Origin: an uncultured Chloroflexota bacterium
GTDB lineage: Bacteria; Chloroflexota; UBA11872; VXNJ01
Direction: 5' to 3'
Assembly: GCA_913043205.1 (NCBI GenBank)
Contig: CAJWLF010000002.1
Span: forward strand, 173,206 to 211,721
Length of the DNA: 38,516 nt
Shown: positions 33,380-38,516 of the stretch, piece after piece
Numbering within the stretch: the first letter of the stretch is position 1
Layout of the letters: each line of letters opens with the position of its first letter
Notes under the pieces: generated by a model
The model's database searches: none
The model's input: the letters and a program-made list of their open reading frames with translations, nothing else
Told to the model about the DNA's origin: nothing
Translations under genes and position numbers: made by a program

Positions 33380-33605
33380 TTTCAACCTCGAATTCGACAG
33401 TTTCCAAATGGTGGTCGACGATCTCTCGCACTAGTCGACTAATAGTCACTTCGTTGGACTGGGAAAGCCTCTCTAAGGCCGCTAATTGATCCAGCCTGAA
33501 GTCTATTCGCCGCCGCCTATGGTTGTCCCTATAGGTGCCAAAACTGCCTCGAAATGACCCATTTTTAGTGGCCCCTAATCTGGGGCTAAATTTAGGCTTC
33601 GTCAT
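33363..33605 (-). CDS. Ribbon-helix-helix-like DNA-binding protein
   Basis: About 80 residues from ATG 33605, with a basic N-terminus (MTKPKFSPRLGATKNG) and NHRRRRIDFRLDQLAALERL followed by NEVTISRLVREIVDHHLE. A short beta strand and two helices of this kind characterise ribbon-helix-helix (Arc/CopG) regulators such as plasmid copy-control or mobilisation accessory proteins. AGGAG lies 9 bases before the ATG. The start sits inside the end of the SSB gene (14-base overlap) and the end overlaps the next gene, indicating translational coupling. No toxin partner is apparent, so partition, copy control or relaxosome help are the options. Confidence 0.65.
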   Translation of the reverse strand: MTKPKFSPRLGATKNGSFRGSFGTYRDNHRRRRIDFRLDQLAALERLSQSNEVTISRLVREIVDHHLETVEFEVENEASR

Positions 33606-33984
33606 TAAATAACTCCTGTGCTCGATCAGGGAATTGGCGACCTGTCCCATCGGCCTCAATTGCCAAATCTTCGCCACCGCCACCTACGAAACGACAGTAT
33701 TTAACGTCGACATTGTGGAACGTTTGGCTATGGCCCTTTGAAACATTTAACTCACCCCAAACGACACAGCTTTCACCAGCTTTCAGATACTTCAAAATCT
33801 GATCGCCGAAGCGGCCGTACATTGTGCAGGAATACCACGTTGGATTGGGCAGTTTCATGCCCTTGCTGTCACGATTATCAGCAGCCATTGTCCAGACTAC
33901 AGCGTCATTGCCACCGATCTGTTTGCGCTCTGGATTCGTTTTTCCAAGATTGCCACTAACCGTTATTATCTGAATTGGAAGCAT
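33592..33984 (-). CDS. Single-stranded DNA-binding protein (SSB-like)
   Basis: A 130-residue OB-fold protein. The N-terminal IITVSGNLGKTNPERK, then TWYSCTMYGRFGDQILKYLK and SCVVWGELNVSKG, follow the SSB strand pattern. Unlike chromosomal SSB there is no Gln/Gly-rich linker and no clear DDDIPF-type tip, though the end (RAQELFNDEA) is acidic. It probably coats single strands during element replication or transfer. ATG 33984 has a perfect AGGAGG site. It follows the Prim-Pol gene by 27 bases, as replication partners often do. Confidence 0.82.
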   Translation of the reverse strand: MLPIQIITVSGNLGKTNPERKQIGGNDAVVWTMAADNRDSKGMKLPNPTWYSCTMYGRFGDQILKYLKAGESCVVWGELNVSKGHSQTFHNVDVKYCRFVGGGGEDLAIEADGTGRQFPDRAQELFNDEA

Positions 33985-34011
33985 TGCTTCCTCCTAATTT
34001 CTACTAAGTTG

Positions 34012-34905
34012 TTACAGCGATTTATTGCCGTTAGGAAGTCCAGCCAGGTTTGTCGGATGGCTATGGCCAGCCGTCCATCCAGAATTGAATGTCAGTTCAA
34101 TTTCGGACTTTGAAAGGCCTGCCTTTTTGGCAGCAGCCGAAAGCCTGTGCTGGACTAAATTTTTTATGTCGAGCTGATGGTGGGAAGATCTCCCTCCCCA
34201 CAAAAAGCATTCGAGGTTTAAACGATTATTCCGATCGCCCCTAACAGCAGTTTTGATTCGGCGTTCGGATCGTGTCAGTTCCACATTAAGAATCTTCAGT
34301 AATAAGGCATCATTGAACTCCATAGGTGCATCACTTGTACGAGACTTTTTGGATTGCGCTGGTATCCACAGCGAGCGGGGCAGCGGTTGCAGATCGCTAC
34401 TACGATCTTTCACGACTTGGTATCGACGACCTGAGATATGCAGGCTTGGGGCAGCGATGCAGTAATGCCCTTTCGCCCGCACATCAATACCTTTTTGCTC
34501 AGAAAGCAGATGGCTAGGCCGCCACTTAACGTCTGGCTTTTTGAAATAAAGATGAACGCCCGTTCCACTGGCAACGACATGCGATCTAGTTCGTATGGTT
34601 GGAACCTTTTGAAATAGCCGTCGCAGGGACGCATCGCCGCCATTGCGTGGGTCGACATCAAGGCAAACGATATCTCCCGTAGCCACTGCGACGTTTGCCT
34701 GAGGCCAAATATTCCACCAGTTCCGTATTTTCGATTCTTCGACCGTCGCACCTTTAACCCCTTTAATAAGGCGTGGGTGCTTGCCTGCACTAGGGCAATC
34801 TTTTCCTAAATGGCAGTCGCAATGGAATTCACCATCGCTTCTGCTAATCGAAAAGGTCGGTAGCACTGGCCAACCGAGCGAGGAATATTTGAGGGCGGCA
34901 ATCAT
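34012..34905 (-). CDS. Prim-Pol domain primase-polymerase
   Basis: About 297 residues from ATG 34905, containing a bifunctional primase/polymerase (archaeo-eukaryotic primase-like) domain. The order is AALKYSSLGWPVLP, a Cys cluster CDCHLGKDCPSAGKHPR (C29, C31, C37), IVCLDVDPRNGG with metal-binding Asp83 and Asp85, and GTGVHLYFKKP with His118. KGIDVRAKGHYCIAAPS follows. The C-terminal 100 residues are helical, without a helicase domain, so a host or other helicase would be needed. Such proteins initiate replication in plasmids, phages and ICEs (RepPP). The start overlaps the HTH gene as TAATG; GTG 34917 is an alternative. Confidence 0.86.
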   Translation of the reverse strand: MIAALKYSSLGWPVLPTFSISRSDGEFHCDCHLGKDCPSAGKHPRLIKGVKGATVEESKIRNWWNIWPQANVAVATGDIVCLDVDPRNGGDASLRRLFQKVPTIRTRSHVVASGTGVHLYFKKPDVKWRPSHLLSEQKGIDVRAKGHYCIAAPSLHISGRRYQVVKDRSSDLQPLPRSLWIPAQSKKSRTSDAPMEFNDALLLKILNVELTRSERRIKTAVRGDRNNRLNLECFLWGGRSSHHQLDIKNLVQHRLSAAAKKAGLSKSEIELTFNSGWTAGHSHPTNLAGLPNGNKSL

Positions 34906-35171
34906 TAAGCCAGACACTTTGTATGCTCAGACATAAAAGCAAGAAGCTTCGCCTTAGAAATGAGCACTCTTCGGATGTTCGGGATTCGTGTTATAGGGAA
35001 TCCCGACACGCTCATCAGGACATCCCGAAACGTTGTCTCCGAAACTCCAATTAAGTGGGCCGCTTGACGAATTGTTAAATACTCCTCGTCACCACTAATC
35101 TCAACTTTCGAAAACTCCTCGACCATGCAATCAATTCGATCCATTAACTCCAGAGAGCCATCAGCAACCAT
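34905..35171 (-). CDS. Excisionase-like helix-turn-helix protein
   Basis: About 88 residues from ATG 35171. The domain EEYLTIRQAAHLIGVSETTF followed by FPITRIPNIRRVLISKAKLL is a winged helix-turn-helix of the HTH_17/excisionase type, which directs tyrosine integrase toward excision. An acidic N-terminal extension of about 30 residues precedes it. The start overlaps the XRE stop as TGATG and the end overlaps the Prim-Pol start as TAATG, so the three proteins are coupled. It could alternatively be a transcription regulator. Confidence 0.78.
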   Translation of the reverse strand: MVADGSLELMDRIDCMVEEFSKVEISGDEEYLTIRQAAHLIGVSETTFRDVLMSVSGFPITRIPNIRRVLISKAKLLAFMSEHTKCLA

Positions 35172-35401
35172 CAATAATCGATCCGTTCTGGGGTGGCACC
35201 AAACAATTGATCCCTTGAAAGCTGAAGGGCCGTAGCTATGCGTTCCTGCATTGCAAAAGTTGGTAATGCCCGTCGACTCTCAATCCCCGATAAGACACTT
35301 ACAGAAGTGCCGACCTTGCTCGCCAGTAGAGCCAAAGTGAATCCTTGCCGACGCCTCTCCATCTCAAGAGCCGTAGGGCGTTTTTTTGTTTCTGTTTGCA
35401 T
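35171..35401 (-). CDS. XRE-family transcriptional regulator
   Basis: A 76-residue HTH_3 protein: ALEMERRRQGFTLALLASKV, then TSVSVLSGIESRRALPTFAMQERIATALQL, a Cro/C1-type fold without a sensing domain. ATG 35401 follows GAAGGA at 8 bases. It is divergent from the integrase, separated by about 100 bases that hold repeated TGTAA/TTACA sites. It is the likely switch of the element, repressing its own operon and perhaps the integrase. Confidence 0.86.
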   Translation of the reverse strand: MQTETKKRPTALEMERRRQGFTLALLASKVGTSVSVLSGIESRRALPTFAMQERIATALQLSRDQLFGATPERIDY

Positions 35402-35424
35402 AAAGATTTTCCTTCAAATCTGTT

Positions 35425-35498
35425 TGTAATTTTCTTACAGCAGGGCTAATGTTAGTGAACGTTTCGTCATGCTGTAAACGGTTACATGGGGGTTACAT
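35425..35498. promoter_or_regulatory. Operator cluster between XRE and integrase genes
   Basis: Two inverted repeats of the form TGTAA-spacer-TTACA occur, at 35425-35439 (5-base spacer) and 35473-35486 (4-base spacer). GGTTACAT is directly repeated at 35480-35487 and 35491-35498, a period of 11 bases, close to one helical turn. This fits cooperative binding of the XRE repressor or of Xis to the divergent promoters. Confidence 0.55.
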
Positions 35499-35502
35499 AA
35501 AA

Positions 35503-36702
35503 ATGTCAGATGGCAGCTTGTATCGGGTAGCAGATGGATGGATGTTTCAAATTGAGAATGGCCGACTACCAAGCGGTGGCCGCCGTTACATTCGTGGCCG
35601 AGCCGACACCAAGCGGGAGGCTCGGCGGAAGATGCGGGAAGCTCAAGCAAAGCTAGATTCTCACTTAGAGGGCCAGCATAGTTTCAAAACGTTAGGCCAG
35701 TACCTCACTTGGTACATAGCTCGCCGAAGGGATGATTCGAATTATCAGGACAATTCGTTTCGAAGCTTAGAAAGCACTTGCCGCAACCACCTGATCCCAC
35801 AGATTGGCGGCCTTGAATTTGACGGCCCATATCGACTATCCAAAAAGTCCATCTACGATTTTCTGGATAAGAAAAAAAGAACTTCTGCCCCCAGCGTCCC
35901 TACGACATGCTTTGACACTTTGGTAAGTGCATTGAATTACGGGCGAGAGCTAGAGATGCTCCCTGAGCAACTGCCAACAGACCGCATGAAAAGGCCATCG
36001 AAGCCAAAGCAGAAACCCGTCAAAATTTGGACTAATGCCGATGTGGGCGCATTCTTGAAAACTGTCGATAACTCAGACGTTGCCAGACATAGAAGTTTAT
36101 GGTGGGTTTGGGCTACCACTGCAGTCCGACAGAATGAACTTTTGGGGCTGTGCTGGAATAATGTTGATTGGCATCACCGTACCCCATCTGGGGATGAAGT
36201 GGTCCAGATTACGTTGCATCATCAACTTAAGCGTCGCCATAACAGTCGGATTACCAAACTGGCGAAACGGGCAAACGGCGGATCCTATTATTTGGGCCAG
36301 ACCAAAACCGACAGCACCCAATTCCGAAGCATTATCCTCACGCCAAAAACCAAAAGACTTCTCTTGGAACGTTGGGAAGAAAGCCGTGACGAACAGAAAT
36401 GTGATGTGGGTGATCTGATTTGGACAAGTCAGAACTTCCGCCCAATCAATGCAGGCGTGTTCCGACAAGAGTTTGAACAGATCTGTGAATTGTCAGGAAT
36501 ATCTGGCCCATCGGAGGGGATAACTCCACATAAAATACGGCACATCGTAGCGACAGCGATGATGGACGATGGCATTTCCCCAGCTGACACTGCGGCTACA
36601 ATGGGCTGGGCCGACACAAACACTCTTTTCAAGCACTACGCTGCTTCGAAGCAGACCGCCAAATATGATCAGGCTAAATCAATGACAAAACGAATTGGTT
36701 GA
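35503..36702 (+). CDS. int: Tyrosine recombinase (phage-type integrase)
   Basis: About 399 residues from ATG 35503. An N-terminal arm-binding-like domain (FQIENGRLPSGGRRYIRGRA) is followed by a SAM-like core-binding region (TLGQYLTWYIARRRDDSNYQ). The catalytic domain has Arg209 in TTAVRQNELLGLCWNNVDW, Lys268 in LGQTKTDSTQFR, His343 and Arg346 in TPHKIRHIVATAMMDDG, Trp369 in ATMGWAD and nucleophile Tyr379 in LFKHYAASK. All six key positions are present, with Trp in place of the second His, which is common. It should integrate and excise the element. The ATG follows GGGGG about 10 bases upstream; TTG 35449 is less likely. The next gene overlaps by 8 bases. Confidence 0.93.
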   Translation: MSDGSLYRVADGWMFQIENGRLPSGGRRYIRGRADTKREARRKMREAQAKLDSHLEGQHSFKTLGQYLTWYIARRRDDSNYQDNSFRSLESTCRNHLIPQIGGLEFDGPYRLSKKSIYDFLDKKKRTSAPSVPTTCFDTLVSALNYGRELEMLPEQLPTDRMKRPSKPKQKPVKIWTNADVGAFLKTVDNSDVARHRSLWWVWATTAVRQNELLGLCWNNVDWHHRTPSGDEVVQITLHHQLKRRHNSRITKLAKRANGGSYYLGQTKTDSTQFRSIILTPKTKRLLLERWEESRDEQKCDVGDLIWTSQNFRPINAGVFRQEFEQICELSGISGPSEGITPHKIRHIVATAMMDDGISPADTAATMGWADTNTLFKHYAASKQTAKYDQAKSMTKRIG

Positions 36703-37846
36703 TTCGGATTTAGAAGAAGCCCAGTCCCGTGGGTTCATTAATTTTCGACCACTGGCCGATGTTTACAAGGCGGAACAATTTGACAAGCACACGGTGGTAT
36801 TTCCAGAATGCTATATCGACGGCTCGTATGCGCCCTTAATCGCCTCCGATGGAATGTTCGATCCCACTGCATACGAAGCAGCAGGGGTTAAATTTGTTTC
36901 CCTTGTCGGCAAGGAAAGTATTGCCTTGGTAGGAGAGCTTGCCAAATTGGCAGACTCTTCCAATGAAGATCAATTTGTTGCGTTCGCAAAAATCTTCGGA
37001 TTGATGGGATTCTCAAGGTGGTTGGCTGATGTTTACTCGCCACCCAGATATGCGCTCAATTTATCCGATAAGGTTCATCCCGTTCCTTTTGATCCGATAA
37101 CTTGGATTGCCCGCCATGCCGAAAACATCAGGCTGTGCTTTGAATTGACCGACCTTCTGGATGCCTACGATTTGGCAAATTCAAAAAAAGGGAGGAAAAA
37201 GGCGAGTTGGAAAATATTGGAATTGTTCCTCAATAGCAAGCTTTTTATCCGTATGGGACGGGAAGAGAAGTCGCCCGAAACATTACAAGAAGCGGAAGAG
37301 GCCTCCGCATTTGACCCACGCTGGCACCAAAGTTTTCACGTCGATGTGCCAGAGTATCTAATTTTGAACCAGAAGCGGTTGTTGCAGGGGGTTACATTGG
37401 AAAACGCATATCAAAAAGCCATGCAAGTTTTGAATTATGCAATCGATGGCAACCTGTCACGGGTGCATCTCGTTTTGAATAGCCCGAATCGAAACACTCC
37501 GCTTAGACAGCAAAATAGATTCGTCTCCCATCTACGAATCGAAACTGGTATGGAATCTGCCTATTACCATCTGCATCAAATGGTTTCTAAAAGTGAAGGG
37601 CTTTTACTCAGACGTTGCAAGCAATGTGGCAAGGCCTTTCTTGCCCCCAAAAGCAACCAGCATTTTTGCCCCATAGTAGGCTTTCAAAAAATTAGCCCCT
37701 GCCGCAATCAGTTCAAAACCAAAAGGTCTCGCTGGAAAGATCGCCTTCAAAAAGAAACTGGCTTATCTCGAGCTAAATGTGAAACCGCATTGAAAGAGCA
37801 CGAGGATAATTTTGAGGCAGCATTGTCTAGTCTGAAGTCCGATTAA
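36695..37846 (+). CDS. Unknown protein with C-terminal zinc motif and UBA-like tail
   Basis: A 383-residue protein starting at TTG 36695, inside the integrase end. The first 300 residues are helical and match no family I know. From residue 302 it has RRCKQCGKAFLAPKSNQHFC and then SPCRNQF (Cys 308, 311, 325, 336), like a CGNR-type treble clef, with a basic stretch RSRWKDR. The final 30 residues (TGLSRAKCETALKEHEDNFE and on) look like a UBA/TS-N helical bundle as in EF-Ts. CGNR proteins are often nucleic-acid binders or defence-associated regulators. The coupling to the integrase suggests an element function, possibly cargo. Function unassigned. Confidence 0.72.
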   Translation: MVDSDLEEAQSRGFINFRPLADVYKAEQFDKHTVVFPECYIDGSYAPLIASDGMFDPTAYEAAGVKFVSLVGKESIALVGELAKLADSSNEDQFVAFAKIFGLMGFSRWLADVYSPPRYALNLSDKVHPVPFDPITWIARHAENIRLCFELTDLLDAYDLANSKKGRKKASWKILELFLNSKLFIRMGREEKSPETLQEAEEASAFDPRWHQSFHVDVPEYLILNQKRLLQGVTLENAYQKAMQVLNYAIDGNLSRVHLVLNSPNRNTPLRQQNRFVSHLRIETGMESAYYHLHQMVSKSEGLLLRRCKQCGKAFLAPKSNQHFCPIVGFQKISPCRNQFKTKRSRWKDRLQKETGLSRAKCETALKEHEDNFEAALSSLKSD

Positions 37847-38385
37847 TCCTTCCACCAACGGGCAGACCACGGAATACCAAAATGCCCTTTGGCACGCTCC
37901 TCAGAAAGGTGTTTGTTCACTAGTCTGTGCCCGTCTGACTTGTCGTTGATCTCTTCACCAAGCAAATCAATGCAAGTCTGGATCATGTCATCTGAAATCT
38001 TGTAACTTCCTCTCGTAAAAATGGGGTCGTATTTTTCCCCTGCCTTAACCGCCTTACTAAGGCCCTCGAGGTCTTCTCGGAATAACTCCACATATTCAAA
38101 TATATTTAGACAGGTCGTTTTTAAATGGACATCGTCAAGTTCTCGAGAAACATCTTTTTGGTTGGCCAAGACGGTAACTAAAGTCTCTCTAAGTTCAGTG
38201 ACAAACTCAGTATTAACCCTTCCGTACTGGGCAGCTTGTTCCTCAATCTTCGCCTCTAGTGCCTCTATTTTTGCAGCTTGACTCTCTAACTGGGCAGCTT
38301 GGCTTTCTAACTTAGAGGTTGTTTGAGGAGATTCGCAACCCACTAGAGCCACCGCTAAGACAACGATCAAAACAATTCGCTTCAT
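37843..38385 (-). CDS. Putative lipoprotein with N-terminal coiled coil
   Basis: A 180-residue protein with a signal peptide RIVLIVVLAVALVGC, whose lipobox LVGC has Cys17 as lipidation site. It is followed by heptads LESQAAQ, LESQAAK, IEALEAK and IEEQAAQ, a perfect seven-residue coiled-coil repeat. The rest is helical and ends WSARWWKD. It is presumably anchored to the outer face of the membrane. No family recognised. Its ATG directly abuts the stop of the truncated gene upstream, so the two are co-transcribed; its end overlaps the plus-strand gene by 4 bases. Whether it belongs to the element or the host is unclear. Confidence 0.75.
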   Translation of the reverse strand: MKRIVLIVVLAVALVGCESPQTTSKLESQAAQLESQAAKIEALEAKIEEQAAQYGRVNTEFVTELRETLVTVLANQKDVSRELDDVHLKTTCLNIFEYVELFREDLEGLSKAVKAGEKYDPIFTRGSYKISDDMIQTCIDLLGEEINDKSDGHRLVNKHLSEERAKGHFGIPWSARWWKD

Positions 38386-38516
38386 CTAATATTCAACCTC
38401 AGAACAATAATCCCAGGGTTCTGTTGGGAAATATCTTTCCGCCAAAGCAAACATGTTAGGGTCATTTTCTTTTACCCAGTCAATTTTGTCATGAGAATTT
38501 TTAAAGCCAGCTTTAT
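38386..38516 (-). CDS. C-terminal fragment of an unknown protein (cut by window edge)
   Basis: The reverse strand is open from the edge to TAG at 38388-38386, giving 42 residues. They include HDKIDWVKENDPNMFALAER and end YCSEVEY. The stop codon is immediately followed by the lipoprotein ATG, implying one transcript. Too short to identify. Confidence 0.6.
   Translation of the reverse strand, partial: KAGFKNSHDKIDWVKENDPNMFALAERYFPTEPWDYCSEVEY

Larger units (their letters stand above)
32589..37846. mobile_element. Integrative element with tyrosine integrase and Prim-Pol replication module
   Basis: From the end of the MMPL gene onward the content changes from metabolic genes to a mobile module. 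The plus strand has a tyrosine integrase and a zinc/UBA-like protein; the minus strand has XRE regulator, excisionase-like HTH, Prim-Pol, SSB, ribbon-helix-helix and coiled-coil/HTH proteins. Gene density is high with stop-start overlaps, and ATG starts dominate, unlike the host. int-xis-primpol adjacency is known from actinobacterial ICEs such as pSAM2. No FtsK/Tra, relaxase, terminase or capsid gene is seen, so it may be mobilisable, a satellite, or incomplete in the window. Both ends are approximate; the right one may lie beyond 38516. Confidence 0.75.

Noticed and set aside
35449-35502. Longer integrase start at TTG 35449
   Set aside because: The extra 18 residues are not integrase-like and overlap the operator cluster; ATG 35503 fits better.
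1-38516. tRNA, rRNA or CRISPR arrays
   Set aside because: No TTCGAATCC-like T-loop within a cloverleaf context, no rRNA segment and no regularly spaced repeats were seen on either strand by eye; a covariance scan would be decisive.
32524-38516. A retron, toxin-antitoxin pair or restriction system inside the element
   Set aside because: No reverse transcriptase, toxin fold, methyltransferase or nuclease motif could be recognised; the RHH protein has no neighbouring toxin-like gene.

Overview
The window looks like a chromosomal segment of a free-living, probably marine, bacterium, followed by an integrated mobile element at its right end. I would place it tentatively in the Chloroflexota, near the SAR202/Dehalococcoidia type. 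This rests on the gene repertoire (sulfatase-type and arylsulfotransferase-type enzymes, HpcH/HpaI aldolase, type-2 malate/lactate dehydrogenase, MMPL transporters) and on a T-box-controlled trp operon; no phylogeny could be run. The host genes are AT-leaning and use TTG as a start codon unusually often: about 10 of 27 assigned starts.

Left part (1-14.7 kb): a mix of catabolic and housekeeping genes. It holds the N-terminal part of an MMPL exporter cut by the window edge, a TIGR01777 epimerase-like protein, an AnmK-like kinase, a sulfatase-fold hydrolase with Thr at the nucleophile position, a zinc alcohol dehydrogenase, a DedA/VTT membrane protein, an HpcH/HpaI aldolase, a NIPSNAP protein, an arylsulfotransferase-like beta-propeller, a CoA-acylating semialdehyde dehydrogenase (mmsA), an MBL-fold hydrolase, a probable chromate-transporter remnant, a dGTPase, a type-2 malate/lactate dehydrogenase and a SufT/MIP18-like protein.

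Middle part (14.7-32.5 kb): gyrB, plsX, a UDP-sugar dehydrogenase and a PolX-type protein on the plus strand. The PolX polymerase catalytic aspartates are replaced while its PHP phosphoesterase motifs are intact. On the minus strand lies a compact operon trpE-G-D-C-F-B-A plus an alpha/beta hydrolase. A sigma70-like promoter precedes it, then a tryptophan T-box leader with specifier UGG, T-box UGGC and an intrinsic terminator. Upstream of that is an NrdR repressor carrying two tandem zinc ribbons instead of one, divergent from a complete MMPL transporter.

Right part (32.5-38.5 kb): a small integrative element. A tyrosine integrase is divergent from an overlapping gene series XRE regulator, excisionase-like HTH, primase-polymerase (Prim-Pol), SSB, ribbon-helix-helix protein and coiled-coil/HTH protein. 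Repeated TGTAA/TTACA operator-like sites sit between the two arms. A protein with a C-terminal treble-clef-like zinc motif and a UBA-like tail overlaps the end of the integrase gene. A coiled-coil lipoprotein and a truncated gene follow at the window edge. The layout recalls actinobacterial ICEs (int-xis-repPP), but no transfer gene is visible.

Most striking for follow-up are the double-ribbon NrdR, the polymerase-dead PolX with no orthodox start codon, the Prim-Pol element with its accessory zinc/UBA protein, and the Thr-type sulfatase homologue.
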